A stretch of DNA of 64,000 nt, from the NCBI GenBank assembly GCA_050485645.1, contig JBJHBT010000009.1, positions 74,892-138,891 of the forward strand, given 5' to 3'. The notes below the pieces were generated by a model. That model had not been told where the DNA came from. It was given only the letters and a program-made list of their open reading frames with translations, and did no database searches. Source of the DNA: JBJHBP01 sp050485645 (lineage in GTDB: Bacteria > Pseudomonadota > Gammaproteobacteria > Steroidobacterales > Rariloculaceae). Each line of letters opens with the position of its first letter. Within the stretch, counting starts at the first letter, position 1. A program made the position numbers and the translations under genes. Shown here piece by piece: positions 7,344-16,998 of this stretch.

Positions 7344-9749
7344 CTATAGCGCGCCCGCCCCTGATTCACCAGAAAGGGGCATGGAGTCGGCCTGCCAGTA
7401 GCGTGGACGGCGCAATCGGTTTGCCAGCACACGCACTTCGTCGGCAGTGATACTGACCGACAGTGCCCCCACCTCCCCTGTCACATGCACCTGTGCGCCG
7501 GCGCGTTGCCAGCGTCGTCGCACATCCGGGTCCGGAAACTGCCAGCGACTGTAATAGTCCACGGAAATCAGCGCATGCGCCGCCCGTACCCTGTCGACAA
7601 ACGGCTGCGAGGATGACGTCCGGCTGCCGTGATGGCCGACGACAATCACATCCGACTGCAGCGCCGGATCATCCAGTATCGCCCGTTCGCCATGGGCCTC
7701 CATGTCGCCGGTGAGCAGCATCGAACCGCCGGCGGCGCTGATCTTCAGCACGCACGAACTTTCGTTGCCACGCCACGGAAAGTCCGGCGACGGGTGCAGC
7801 ACAGTGAACACGACGTCATCCCAGACCCACGTCATGCCGGTTGCGCAGATCTCGCCCTCAGGTTCGCCCACATCCGGGCCTTTCAGCACGCTGGCCCGCG
7901 GGTAAGCTGCGAGCACCGATGCGATGCCGCCGGTGTGATCATTGTGATCGTGACTGATGACGACTCTGGCGGGCGGTGGCAGATCCAGCGCCCGGATGGC
8001 AGGAATCACGACTTCGCTGCCATTGTCGAAGCCGCTGCGATACCGCGCACCGGCGTCGTAGACGAGACTGTGACTGGCGGTGCGCACCAGCACGGCCAGA
8101 CCGTGGCCCACATCGAGCACCACCGCATGCAGCTCACCGCTGCGCAGACTGTCCGGCCGCGGCTGGCACGCCAGCACCAGCAGCGTCAGCCACAACAGGC
8201 GTCGCCCCGCCAGTGGATGCGCCGGCACCGCAAGCAGCACGGCCACCACCGCGACCGCGTACGCGGCAGCAGACGCACCGGGCAGATCAAAAGCCGACCA
8301 CGGCAATGCCGCCACACCGCCCAGCACCAGCCAGGTGTGCTCCGCCAGCCAGGCGACGGCCTGTACCGCCACGGTGCCTGTGGGCCCGTGAATCGATATC
8401 AGCAGGGCAGCCAGCAGTGTGCCCGGTACCAGCAGCAGCGAGAAGAACGGAATCGCCACGAAATTCACGAACGGCGACACCACCGAGAATTCACCGAAGT
8501 ACAGCGCGACCAGTGGCGTCAGGCCCAGGGACACATACCACTGCAGACCTGCCAGCTGCATGGCGCGGGTTCGCCAGCCGGCCAGCAGTGTGCGACCACG
8601 ATCGACGACCAGTCTGCTCATCGCGGTCATCAACAGCAGTAGTACCGCGAAGTACGACATCCAGAATGACGCGCTGAGCGGCGCCAGCGGATCGAAAATT
8701 ATCACCGCCAGCAATGCCATCGCGAGTCCGCTGAACAGCCCGGTGTGGCGTCGGCTGACAGTGATGAGCAGCGCCACGGCAACCATGATCAGCGCCCGCT
8801 GCGTGGGGATCGCGAAGCCCGCGAGCGCCGCATAGACCGCAGCCGCGGCCAGTGAGACCAGACCAGCGGCTTCCAGGTCATGGTGCGCGAGCGTGCCGGG
8901 CATGTGCAGCCACAGACGCCGAACCACTACGAACACCAGCGCCGCGATCAGCCCGACGTGCATGCCTGAAATCGCAACCAGATGACTCGTGCCGGTACGA
9001 CGCAGTTGTGCCCAGTGCTCGTCGTCGAACCCGCCGCGCTCGCCCAGCGACAGCGCCACGAGCAACGCGGCCGCGTCACCACCACCGGCTGCCGTGTGCA
9101 GTCGCCCCGCCAGCGCGGCACGCGTCCGCAGCCAGCTGCGCCCCAGAGATTCGGGAACCTCGTCGGACAGATCGCCCGAACGCACATAGCCGGTGGCGCC
9201 ATAGCCCGAGATGAACAACCAGCGTTCGTAGTCGAAGCCGCCGGGATTCATCGTGCCGCGTGGGCGGCGCAATCGCACGACGACGTCCAGGCCGTCCCCG
9301 GGATACAGGTCGCGATCGCTGTCATACCAGTTGATCCGCAGCCGTCGCGGCACATCAGGGTGGTCGGCGTGAGTCACCGTCAGGGACAGCCGTTGGCGCT
9401 CAGGTGTGCTGTCGGGGAAGGCATCCACCCAGCCCTGCACGCGAAAGTCCCGACCCGCCAGTTCCGCCGGCAGTCGATCTGCCAGTCGCTGCCCGGCTGC
9501 GACACCGGCCAGACAGAATCCGGCGACCAGCCAGCACAGCCAGCGTGTGCGCCACCACACCGCGGCGCCGACCGCCACCGCCAGCAATGTCGGATACCAC
9601 GCCGGGTCCGGCAGCCGCGGCAGCTGATGCAGCAGCATCGTACCGGCCAGCCACAGCAGGGCAACGCCGGGCAGTCCGGCCACCAAACGTCGCCCGGCGC
9701 GAACGTTCCGGCGGAATTTGCCGCGTTCAGCGCCTGACGAGTACGCCAT
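7344..9749 (-). CDS. comEC: DNA internalization protein ComEC/Rec2
   Basis: The inner-membrane channel that carries one strand of transforming DNA into the cytoplasm. The protein (801 residues from the chosen start) has an N-terminal hydrophobic region and DUF4131-type OB domain, a central competence domain with many membrane helices, and a C-terminal metallo-beta-lactamase-like domain with HDHNDHTGG and GHHGS motifs that are intact metal ligands, consistent with a nuclease role. The ATG at 9749 overlaps lolD by 23 nt; starts downstream around 9690 are possible, and a longer frame upstream is lolD shadow. Its place between lolD and exbB matches Pseudomonas. Other competence genes are not in the window, so natural competence is possible but not shown. 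Confidence 0.93.
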   Translation of the reverse strand: MAYSSGAERGKFRRNVRAGRRLVAGLPGVALLWLAGTMLLHQLPRLPDPAWYPTLLAVAVGAAVWWRTRWLCWLVAGFCLAGVAAGQRLADRLPAELAGRDFRVQGWVDAFPDSTPERQRLSLTVTHADHPDVPRRLRINWYDSDRDLYPGDGLDVVVRLRRPRGTMNPGGFDYERWLFISGYGATGYVRSGDLSDEVPESLGRSWLRTRAALAGRLHTAAGGGDAAALLVALSLGERGGFDDEHWAQLRRTGTSHLVAISGMHVGLIAALVFVVVRRLWLHMPGTLAHHDLEAAGLVSLAAAAVYAALAGFAIPTQRALIMVAVALLITVSRRHTGLFSGLAMALLAVIIFDPLAPLSASFWMSYFAVLLLLMTAMSRLVVDRGRTLLAGWRTRAMQLAGLQWYVSLGLTPLVALYFGEFSVVSPFVNFVAIPFFSLLLVPGTLLAALLISIHGPTGTVAVQAVAWLAEHTWLVLGGVAALPWSAFDLPGASAAAYAVAVVAVLLAVPAHPLAGRRLLWLTLLVLACQPRPDSLRSGELHAVVLDVGHGLAVLVRTASHSLVYDAGARYRSGFDNGSEVVIPAIRALDLPPPARVVISHDHNDHTGGIASVLAAYPRASVLKGPDVGEPEGEICATGMTWVWDDVVFTVLHPSPDFPWRGNESSCVLKISAAGGSMLLTGDMEAHGERAILDDPALQSDVIVVGHHGSRTSSSQPFVDRVRAAHALISVDYYSRWQFPDPDVRRRWQRAGAQVHVTGEVGALSVSITADEVRVLANRLRRPRYWQADSMPLSGESGAGAL

Positions 9750-10428
9750 CCTCGAGCTCCAGCACGCTGTCCATGCGTGCGGCGAGATCGGGATCATGCG
9801 TAACGACGACCAGACTGATCGCCAGCGCAGCGTTGAGTTCGAGCAGCAGGTCGAACACCCGCATGCCGGTGCTGCGATCGAGATTGCCTGTGGGTTCATC
9901 GGCCAGTACGACGGCCGGCTTGGTCACCAGGGCGCGTGCCACGGCCGTGCGCTGCCGTTCACCACCGGACAGCTGTCCCGGGCGGTGACTGAACCGTTCG
10001 GCCAGCCCGACACGCTCCAGCATGTCCGCGGCCTGCGACCGCGCGGACGCCGGCCGGTCACCACGCACCAGCAGCGGCATCGCGACGTTTTCCAGCGCCG
10101 TGAACTCCGGCAGCAGATGGTGGAACTGATAGACGAAGCCCAGTGCACGATTGCGCAGCCGACCGCGCGCCGTCTGGCTCAACCGACTCATCGATTCACC
10201 ACCCACCGTGACCTCGCCGGCGGTCGGTTCATCCAGCCCGCCCAGCAGCTGCAGCAGCGTGGTCTTGCCCGAACCCGACGCGCCGATGATCGCGATGCGA
10301 TCCCCGGCGCGCACCGTCAGATCGACGCCGCGCAGCACATCCAGCGTGCGACTGCCTTCCACGAATCGCCGGGTGAGGCCGCTGGCCGACAGCATCACGC
10401 CCGCCTTCTGAAACCGTGCCTCAGTCAT
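9727..10428 (-). CDS. lolD: Lipoprotein-releasing system ATP-binding protein LolD
   Basis: ATPase of the LolCDE complex, which extracts outer-membrane-destined lipoproteins from the inner membrane and hands them to LolA. The 233 residues carry Walker A GASGSGKTT at about residues 51-59, the signature LSGGERQR at about 157-164, Walker B VVLADEPTGNLD just after, and the switch histidine in VVTHD. It overlaps the preceding permease gene by 8 nt, so coupled translation is likely. LolA is not encoded in the window. Confidence 0.96.
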   Translation of the reverse strand: MTEARFQKAGVMLSASGLTRRFVEGSRTLDVLRGVDLTVRAGDRIAIIGASGSGKTTLLQLLGGLDEPTAGEVTVGGESMSRLSQTARGRLRNRALGFVYQFHHLLPEFTALENVAMPLLVRGDRPASARSQAADMLERVGLAERFSHRPGQLSGGERQRTAVARALVTKPAVVLADEPTGNLDRSTGMRVFDLLLELNAALAISLVVVTHDPDLAARMDSVLELEDGVLVRR

Positions 10429-11674
10429 GACGCAGCGCCTCCGCCGGCGCCTGACGCGCCGCGGTCAATGCCGGGTAGAACGTGGCTGCCACCGCCAGCG
10501 CCGCGGCCAGCACGCAAATCTGCAGTACCTCGACTACACGGACCTGGGTCGGCAGGTCGCTCAGCCAGTAGACCTCACCGGTCACCAGATCGGTATTCAT
10601 CCATGCCTCCAGCAGCACGACGATGTTTTCCAGCTGGCTGGTCACCAGCAGCCCCAGTCCCAGTCCGAACGCGGTGCCGAATACACCAATCAGCGTGCCC
10701 TGGGTGGCGAACACCGCCATGATCGACGACGGCGGCGCTCCCATGCTGCGCAGGATCGCGATATCGCCGCGCTTTTCCCTCACCACCATCACCAGCGTCG
10801 ACACGATGTTGAACGCCGCCACACCGATCACCAGCGACAGCACCACGAACATGATGCCTTTTGTCAGTTGAATCGAACGCAGGAAGTTCACGTGCTGCCG
10901 GGTCCAGTCGCTGATGTAGTAGCCACCGCCCAGTGCCAGCGCCAGATCGCGCACACTGCGTCCGGCGAAGTAGATGTCGGTGACCGCCAGCTTCAGACCG
11001 TGTGCCCGGCCATCGGTGCGAAACAGCCGCGCCGCATCTTCCAGATGCACGAACACGAGGCCGCGATCATACTCGTACATGCCGGCATCAAAGATGCCGA
11101 CAACGGTGAACGAGCGGGTGCGCGGCATCATTCCGGCAGGCGTGACGATGGCCTCGGCGAGCGCCAGCACCACGCGGTCGCCCGTGGTGACCGCCAGCTG
11201 ATCGGCCAGCCGGCCGCCGATCACGATGCCGAATTCGCCGGCCACCATCGCCTCGAGACTGCCCGTCGCCATCATGCCCGCAATGCCTGTGACCTGCCCT
11301 TCCAGGGTCGGCTCGATGCCGCGAATCGTGACACCGGCCACGGCTTCACCGGCCACCGACAGGCCCTGTCCCTCGATGAAGGGCGCCGCGGCAACGATAT
11401 CCTCCTGCAGCAGTGCACGCTCACGCGTGCTCCGCCAGTCCTCCAGCGGATCGTCGAGCCCGGTGATCGTGGCATCGGAAACGATACCGAGAATGCGCTG
11501 CTGCAGTTCATGTTCGAAACCATTCATCACCGACAACACGACGATTAATACCGCAACACCCAGTCCGATACCAATCATGGAAACTGCGGAGATGAACGAG
11601 ATAAATCCGTTGCGGCTGCGGGCGCGCAGATAACGGAATGCGACTGAGATCTGATACGGCTGCCTGATCATCAT
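10421..11674 (-). CDS. Lipoprotein-releasing ABC transporter permease, LolC/LolE family (second copy)
   Basis: Inner-membrane permease of the Lol exporter. The 417-residue protein has the MacB-like layout: one N-terminal membrane helix (about residues 22-46, ending SVMNGFE), a large periplasmic domain, and three C-terminal helices. The C-terminus PAEALRHD resembles the PAEALRYE end of E. coli LolC, so this is my preferred LolC, though the assignment is weak. The true start is the first ATG of an ATGATG pair at 11674, which overlaps the stop of the upstream paralog as ATGA; the longer open frame upstream is a shadow. It overlaps lolD by 8 nt. Confidence 0.92.
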   Translation of the reverse strand: MMIRQPYQISVAFRYLRARSRNGFISFISAVSMIGIGLGVAVLIVVLSVMNGFEHELQQRILGIVSDATITGLDDPLEDWRSTRERALLQEDIVAAAPFIEGQGLSVAGEAVAGVTIRGIEPTLEGQVTGIAGMMATGSLEAMVAGEFGIVIGGRLADQLAVTTGDRVVLALAEAIVTPAGMMPRTRSFTVVGIFDAGMYEYDRGLVFVHLEDAARLFRTDGRAHGLKLAVTDIYFAGRSVRDLALALGGGYYISDWTRQHVNFLRSIQLTKGIMFVVLSLVIGVAAFNIVSTLVMVVREKRGDIAILRSMGAPPSSIMAVFATQGTLIGVFGTAFGLGLGLLVTSQLENIVVLLEAWMNTDLVTGEVYWLSDLPTQVRVVEVLQICVLAAALAVAATFYPALTAARQAPAEALRHD

Positions 11675-12912
11675 TCGTACCGCAGCACCTGTGCCGGCGC
11701 GATGGCCGCGGCGCGCCGCGCCGGATAGATCGTAGCCAGCACCGCCACCGCGAATGCCAGCGAGGAAACCAGCAACACGTCGAGGAAATGCACCTCCGAT
11801 GGCAGATCGGTTACGTAGTACACATCGCCGGGCATGATCTGAAAGCCGAAGGTGCCCTCCAGCCACGGCAGAACGATGTCGACATTGAAAGCCAGCGCCA
11901 GCCCCAGCGAAGTGCCGAGCAGCGTGCCGGCAACACCGATCACCAGCCCCTGCACGAGAAAAATTCTGGCCACGCGGTTGGGTTCCAGTCCGCAGGTTCT
12001 GAGAATCGCGATGTCGCGCTCCTTGTCGGTCACCACCATCATCAGCGACGCAACGATATTGAACGCGGCCACACCGACGATGAACATCAGAATCACGGTC
12101 ATCATCGTCTTCTCGATGCGGATCGCGCGAAAGTGATTGCGGTGTTCTTCCGTCCAGTCTGTGTACTCGTGGCCCTCGCCAAACAATGCAGCCACCCGTG
12201 GACCCAGGCCGCGCACCGCCATCGGGTCGTGCATGCGCACGGCAAGACCTTCCACGCGATCACCCAGGCCAGCCAGGTCGGCGGCATCGGCGATGTGGAT
12301 CAGGGCCAGCTGTCCATCGTGATCCTGCAGTCCCGCCTCGAAGAATCCGGCGACACGAAAACTCGCCAGCGTGGGCATCAGTCGGCCAGCCTGCACGCGT
12401 GGCACCACCAGGTTCACGCGGTCGCCTTCCACCGCACCCAGGTTCAACCCCAGCAGCCGCCCGAGGATCACGGCCCGGCTGCCCGGCTGCAGCATCGCCA
12501 GCGTGTCGGCATCGATGAAGCGGGTGAGATCGGATACGGCGGATTCCTCGTCCGGTGCGATGCCGCGTGTCAGCACCGGCTTGAGATTGGCGCCCAGACT
12601 GAGCATGCCCTCGAGCATCACATAGGGCGCCACACCCGCGACTCCCGGCTCCTCCGCCAGTTGCTGGCGGGCACTCTGCCACTGCGCCATGCCGCTAACC
12701 GGCACCCACACCCGGGCACCGGCGCTCATGCTCAGCAGCCGGGTACGCAGTTCGGTTTCCAGGCCGTTCATCACCGACAGGATCACGATCAGCGCGGCCA
12801 CACCCAGCGCGATGCCGATCAGCGACGCACCTGTCATGAACGACACCACGCCGCGACGGCGGCGCGAGCGCACATAGCGCAATCCGATGAAGCATTCGAC
12901 CGGCTGGAACAT
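11671..12912 (-). CDS. Lipoprotein-releasing ABC transporter permease, LolC/LolE family (first copy)
   Basis: The second LolC/LolE-type permease of the cluster and the promoter-proximal gene. Its 413 residues have the same architecture as its neighbour: an N-terminal helix ending SVMNGLE, a periplasmic domain, and three C-terminal helices. The sequence start (MFQPVECFIGLRY) resembles E. coli LolC while the RRRGVVSFM segment resembles LolE, so I do not assign C or E. The two tandem copies followed by lolD give a permease-permease-ATPase order, unlike the E. coli C-D-E order. The ATG at 12912 lies only a few bases from a likely -10 element, so the transcript may have almost no leader. Confidence 0.92.
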   Translation of the reverse strand: MFQPVECFIGLRYVRSRRRRGVVSFMTGASLIGIALGVAALIVILSVMNGLETELRTRLLSMSAGARVWVPVSGMAQWQSARQQLAEEPGVAGVAPYVMLEGMLSLGANLKPVLTRGIAPDEESAVSDLTRFIDADTLAMLQPGSRAVILGRLLGLNLGAVEGDRVNLVVPRVQAGRLMPTLASFRVAGFFEAGLQDHDGQLALIHIADAADLAGLGDRVEGLAVRMHDPMAVRGLGPRVAALFGEGHEYTDWTEEHRNHFRAIRIEKTMMTVILMFIVGVAAFNIVASLMMVVTDKERDIAILRTCGLEPNRVARIFLVQGLVIGVAGTLLGTSLGLALAFNVDIVLPWLEGTFGFQIMPGDVYYVTDLPSEVHFLDVLLVSSLAFAVAVLATIYPARRAAAIAPAQVLRYE

Positions 12913-12920
12913 CGTGCGGC

Positions 12921-12926
12921 ATTAAA
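12921..12926 (-). promoter_or_regulatory. Candidate -10 element (TTTAAT) for the lol operon
   Basis: On the minus strand TTTAAT lies immediately before GCCGC and the ATG at 12912. The predicted transcription start is about 12914, 0-3 nt from the start codon. No good -35 box is visible at the usual spacing, so this rests on the -10 alone. Confidence 0.35.
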
Positions 12927-13035
12927 CCATAGCCGGGCCGCGCCGACTGCCACCGCCGGCGATGCCGCCAGCGGCCGGAACTGTGATCCAGCGCTCAAAA
13001 CAGCGCCGAACGGTCAACGCCGACCTTCGCGCGGA

Positions 13036-13044
13036 TGCTATATT
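13036..13044 (+). promoter_or_regulatory. Candidate extended -10 (TGCTATATT) for the BamE-like gene
   Basis: TG, one base, then TATATT forms an extended -10 about 27 nt before the ATG at 13071. AGGAGA at 13058-13063 supplies a well-spaced ribosome binding site between them. The -35 region is weak, which an extended -10 can tolerate. Confidence 0.45.
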
Positions 13045-13070
13045 TCCGCGCATTCGTAGGAGAAACGATC

Positions 13071-13346
13071 ATGTTGCGAAAAACTGCGATAGTTCTGCTG
13101 CTTGCCTGCTGTGCGCCGCTGGCCACCGCGGACGTACTGCTGATCGACCAGCTCGAGCGCAGCACCCAGGTGGTGCCCGAGCGGCCCAGCCGCGGCATGA
13201 CCATGGAACGCGTGGAGTCGACCTTTGGCCAGCCGCAGGCGCGCCGTGGCGCCGTCGGCGACCCCCCGATCACCCGCTGGGAATACCCCGACTTCATCGT
13301 CTACTTCGAGCACCGCCAGGTGATTCACGCCGTCGCGCGGCGCTAG
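13071..13346 (+). CDS. Small exported protein with BamE/SmpA-like motif
   Basis: A 91-residue protein of unknown function. It begins with a clear signal sequence (MLRKTAIVLLLACCAPLATA); cleavage by signal peptidase I after ATA is plausible, although the LLAC-C stretch could also be read as a poor lipobox. The mature part contains GMTMERVESTFGQP, the short GMT-x4-V-x5-G-x-P pattern shared with BamE/SmpA/OmlA-fold proteins, followed by an ITRWEY...VYFEH...VIHAV strand pattern. AGGAGA 8 nt before the ATG at 13071 fixes the start; a longer frame from 13035 lacks such a site. It is divergent from the lol genes and upstream of mfd. Similarity to BamE is only in the fold motif, so a periplasmic or envelope role is inference. 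Confidence 0.75.
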   Translation: MLRKTAIVLLLACCAPLATADVLLIDQLERSTQVVPERPSRGMTMERVESTFGQPQARRGAVGDPPITRWEYPDFIVYFEHRQVIHAVARR

Positions 13347-13429
13347 CCGCCTGCCGGGCTCAGGCGCCTGGTCGATCGGCCCGCGCAGGGCCTTCCGGCG
13401 CCGATTCGATCCGGCGCGGCGATTTCAGC

Positions 13430-13435
13430 GATAAT
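13430..13435 (+). promoter_or_regulatory. Candidate -10 element (GATAAT) for mfd
   Basis: GATAAT followed by GCCGCC lies 31 nt upstream of the preferred mfd ATG at 13467, giving a leader of about 25 nt. An in-frame ATG at 13434 overlaps this element and is therefore less likely to be the start. No strong -35 is visible. Confidence 0.45.
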
Positions 13436-13466
13436 GCCGCCCCCCGAGGTCTCGTCCCATCGCTCA

Positions 13467-16400
13467 ATGACTCTGCCGCCTTCCTCCGGCCCGCTGCTGA
13501 CCGGGCTGAAGCTGCCCAAACCCCGTCGCCCGCTGGTGCGCTGGACGCCTCTGTATGGCGCCGCCATGGCGCTGGCGGCGGCCGAAGCCTGTGCGCGCCA
13601 CGATGGGCCGGTGCTGATCGTCACCGCCACAGCAGCGGAGGCTGACCGGCTGGAGCGGGAGATCGCGTTTTTCGCCGGGCGTGCGCCGGAACGCTTTCCT
13701 GACTACGAGACACTGCCCTATGAGCCGTTCTCGCCACCGCAGGATCTGATTGCGGATCGGCTGCGCGTCCTGCACAGCCTGCACAGCGGCGCGGCCATTA
13801 CACTGCTCACCGACGCCTCCACACTGATGAACCGGTTGCCGCCGCGCGAGTTCATCGCCGCGCGGGCGATCGTATTTCATGCCGGGCAAAAACTTGATCG
13901 CGACGCGGCCATCGCCGGCTTCACCGCCAACGGCTACCAGCGCGTTGAACAGGTCACCGGCCCCGGCGAGATTGCCGTCCGCGGAGCGCTGCTCGACATC
14001 TTTCCCAGCGGCGCAAACGCGCCGGTACGAATCGATCTGTTCGATGACGAAATCGAGTCGCTGCGCGAGTTCGATCCGCAGACCCAGCTGACAACACAGG
14101 AGATCAAGCACATACAGGTGCTGCCGGCGCGGGAGTTCCCGTTCGACGCCGACGGTATACGCGGCTTCCGCCAGCGCTTTCGCGACACGTTCGCAGTCGA
14201 GCCGGGACGCTGTCCGGTGTATCGCGACATCTCCGATGCCCTGCTGCCCGCCGGAATCGAATGCTATCTGCCGCTGTTCTTCGAGCAGACCGTATCGCTG
14301 TTCGCCTATCTGCCGGACAACGCCCTGGTGATCATGCCGGAGGGTGCGCTCGCGGTACTGGACGAGTACTTCGCACTGATCTCCGATCGCCATGAGCAGA
14401 TGAACGTCGACTCCGAACGCCCGCTGCTGGCGCCGGACGCCGCATACTGGTCGCCTGCCACGGTGCGCGAACAACTCCAGCGGACGCTGCGGCTCGAGCT
14501 CACCACCTCCGGTCACTGTGACGACGTGCCCTGCTTCACCGCTGACACCGGACATGCGCTCACCGGCGAAGTGCCCGCCGAGCTCGACCGCATCGACCGC
14601 TGGATGAAAGCCGCGGCGAACGACCGCACACTGCTGGTGGCGTCATCGCCCGGACACCGCGAGATGCTGGCCGAGCTGCTGCGTGGTCGCGAGTATCGTG
14701 CAACCGTCGTCGCGGACTGGGCCACGTTCGTCAACGGCGATGAACGGCTGGCGGTCACCGTCGGCGAGCTGGACGAGGGGCTGCGGCTGCCCGGACACGG
14801 CCTGCGCATACTCACCGCCGATCAGCTTGGCATGGAACGCGCACGCCAGCGGGCAAGGCGACGGCGCGCCGCACGCGATCCGGAAACCATCATCCGTGAA
14901 CTCACCGACCTCCGGGCCGGGGCACCGGTGGTCCATGAGGACCATGGCGTCGGCCGCTATCGCGGCCTGGCCACGCTGGATGTGGACGGCATGCCGACGG
15001 AGTTCCTGCTGCTGGAGTACGCGGACGGCGACAAACTGTACGTGCCGGTGCAAAGCCTGCATCTGGTGAGCCGCTATACCGGCGCACCGCCAGAACACGC
15101 TCCGCTGCACCGTCTGGGTTCGGACCAGTGGGCGAAGGCGCGCCGCAAGGCCGCGCAGCAGGCGCGCGACACGGCCGCGCAGCTGCTCAATCTGTATGCA
15201 CGCCGCGCGGCACGGTCCGGCCACGAAATGCAGCGCGATGCCGACGCCTACCGACGTTTCGTACTGGAGTTTCCGTTCGAAGAAACCGAGGACCAGCAGG
15301 AAGCCATCGATCAGGTACTCGCCGATCTGGCCGGTGAACAGCCGATGGATCGCGTGATCTGCGGTGATGTGGGTTTCGGCAAGACGGAAGTGGCTCTGCG
15401 TTCGGCGTTCATCGCTGCGAACGCCGGCTATCAGGTGGCGGTGCTGGTGCCCACCACACTGCTCGCGCAACAGCACTTTCGCACCTTCCAGGATCGCTTC
15501 GCAAACTGGCCGGTGCGCGTGGCGCAGCTGTCGCGCTTCGGCACGTCCCGACAAACGCAGGAAACCCTTCAGGGTCTGACAGCCGGTACCGTCGACATCG
15601 TCATCGGCACCCACAAGCTGCTCGGCAGGGAAGTTGCGTTCCGCAATCTTGGGCTCGTCATCATCGACGAGGAACACCGCTTCGGCGTGAAGCACAAGGA
15701 GCGCCTGAAAGCGCTGCGTGCCGAGGTGGATGTGCTGACCATGACCGCTACGCCGATTCCACGCACACTGAACATGACACTGGGCGGCTTGCGTGAACTG
15801 TCGATCATCGCCACGCCGCCCTCCGATAGACTGGCAGTCAAGACCTTTGTCGGCGAATGGCGCGACCGGCAGATACGCGACGCCGTTCTGCGCGAGATCC
15901 GTCGCGGCGGACAGGTCTACTTCGTGCACAATCGCGTCGAGAACATCGAGTCCATCGCATCGAAGCTCGCCGAACTGCTGCCTGAAACCGAGATACGCGT
16001 TGCACATGGACAGATGTCCGAGCGCGAACTGGAACAGGTGATGCTGGACTTCCACCACCGTCGCTTCAATGTACTGGTGTGCACCACGATCATCGAAAGC
16101 GGCATCGATGTGGCCAGTGCCAACACCATCCTCATCAACCGGGCCGACAGGCTGGGGCTTGCCCAGCTGCATCAGCTGCGCGGCCGTGTCGGGCGCTCGC
16201 ATCATCAGGCCTACGCGTACATGATCGCGCCGCCGAAGCAGGCACTGACAGCCGATGCCCAGAAGCGACTGGACGCCATAGCGGCGCTGGAAGATCTCGG
16301 GTCGGGTTTCACGCTGGCGACGCACGATCTGGAGATTCGCGGTGCGGGTGAACTGCTCGGCGATGAGCAGAGCGGTCAGATACAGGCTGTCGGCTTCACG

Positions 16401-16991
16401 CTGTACAACGAACTGCTGAGCCGCGCCGTGACCGCGCTCAAGGCCGGCAACGAGCCGGATCTGGAGGACCCGTTCGCACACGGACCGGAAATCGAGCTCG
16501 GGCTGCCGGCGCTGATCCCCGACGACTACCTTCCCGACGTTCACATGCGGCTGGTGAACTACAAACGCATTGCCAGCGCCGCCAGTCACGACGATCTGGA
16601 CTCTTTACAGGTGGAGCTGATCGACCGCTTCGGTCTGCTGCCGGCGCCTGCCAGAAATCTGTTCGCGATCACGGCGCTGAAGCTCATCGCGCAGCAACTG
16701 GGCATCGTGAAAATCCAGGCCGGCGCGCAAGGCGGCACGCTCAGGTTCGGCGCCCGTGCGTCGGTGGATCTGGTGGCCCTGGCGGGCATGCTCTCCAGCG
16801 AACCTGAACGCTACAGGATGGACGGACCCTACAAACTGCGCTTCCGCTGGAGGCTGGACAGCGACGAGGCGCGTCTGCCGGCGCTGGAAAAGCTGCTCGG
16901 GAGCCTGGGAGGCGGCAAGCTGGCGGGCGATACGAAGCAGCCGGCTACCGCGCGGGAGGCTTCCGGCAAACTGCGGGCGGCAGGGCTATAA
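13467..16991 (+). CDS. mfd: Transcription-repair coupling factor Mfd
   Basis: An ATP-dependent DNA translocase that dislodges RNA polymerase stalled at lesions and recruits UvrA. The 1174-residue protein has the full family layout: an N-terminal UvrB-like region, the RNA-polymerase-interacting domain beginning near HEDHGVGRYRG, a RecG-like translocase with P-loop GDVGFGKTE (about residues 632-640), DEEHRFG (about 734) and TATPIPRT, and a C-terminal TRCF domain. I chose ATG 13467 over 13434 because the latter coincides with a likely -10 element. It is convergent with nothing and is followed 7 nt later by csiV. Confidence 0.97.
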   Translation: MTLPPSSGPLLTGLKLPKPRRPLVRWTPLYGAAMALAAAEACARHDGPVLIVTATAAEADRLEREIAFFAGRAPERFPDYETLPYEPFSPPQDLIADRLRVLHSLHSGAAITLLTDASTLMNRLPPREFIAARAIVFHAGQKLDRDAAIAGFTANGYQRVEQVTGPGEIAVRGALLDIFPSGANAPVRIDLFDDEIESLREFDPQTQLTTQEIKHIQVLPAREFPFDADGIRGFRQRFRDTFAVEPGRCPVYRDISDALLPAGIECYLPLFFEQTVSLFAYLPDNALVIMPEGALAVLDEYFALISDRHEQMNVDSERPLLAPDAAYWSPATVREQLQRTLRLELTTSGHCDDVPCFTADTGHALTGEVPAELDRIDRWMKAAANDRTLLVASSPGHREMLAELLRGREYRATVVADWATFVNGDERLAVTVGELDEGLRLPGHGLRILTADQLGMERARQRARRRRAARDPETIIRELTDLRAGAPVVHEDHGVGRYRGLATLDVDGMPTEFLLLEYADGDKLYVPVQSLHLVSRYTGAPPEHAPLHRLGSDQWAKARRKAAQQARDTAAQLLNLYARRAARSGHEMQRDADAYRRFVLEFPFEETEDQQEAIDQVLADLAGEQPMDRVICGDVGFGKTEVALRSAFIAANAGYQVAVLVPTTLLAQQHFRTFQDRFANWPVRVAQLSRFGTSRQTQETLQGLTAGTVDIVIGTHKLLGREVAFRNLGLVIIDEEHRFGVKHKERLKALRAEVDVLTMTATPIPRTLNMTLGGLRELSIIATPPSDRLAVKTFVGEWRDRQIRDAVLREIRRGGQVYFVHNRVENIESIASKLAELLPETEIRVAHGQMSERELEQVMLDFHHRRFNVLVCTTIIESGIDVASANTILINRADRLGLAQLHQLRGRVGRSHHQAYAYMIAPPKQALTADAQKRLDAIAALEDLGSGFTLATHDLEIRGAGELLGDEQSGQIQAVGFTLYNELLSRAVTALKAGNEPDLEDPFAHGPEIELGLPALIPDDYLPDVHMRLVNYKRIASAASHDDLDSLQVELIDRFGLLPAPARNLFAITALKLIAQQLGIVKIQAGAQGGTLRFGARASVDLVALAGMLSSEPERYRMDGPYKLRFRWRLDSDEARLPALEKLLGSLGGGKLAGDTKQPATAREASGKLRAAGL

Positions 16992-16992
16992 T
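16987..16992 (+). promoter_or_regulatory. Perfect TATAAT -10 hexamer at the mfd/csiV junction
   Basis: TATAAT spans the mfd stop codon (CTA TAA T). The expected transcription start, about 7 nt beyond the hexamer, coincides with the A of the csiV ATG at 16999, which would give a leaderless csiV mRNA. The -35 region is poor. The hexamer could also be chance created by the stop codon. Confidence 0.4.
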
Positions 16993-16998
16993 AGCGCC

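Noticed and set aside
11675..11866. Long N-terminal extension of the second LolC/LolE permease
   Set aside because: It is the shadow of the upstream permease; the ATGA overlap at 11674 and the family N-terminus fix the start.
14643..16589. A 648-codon minus-strand open frame inside mfd
   Set aside because: It is antisense to a certain gene, lacks a ribosome site, and shows no domain.
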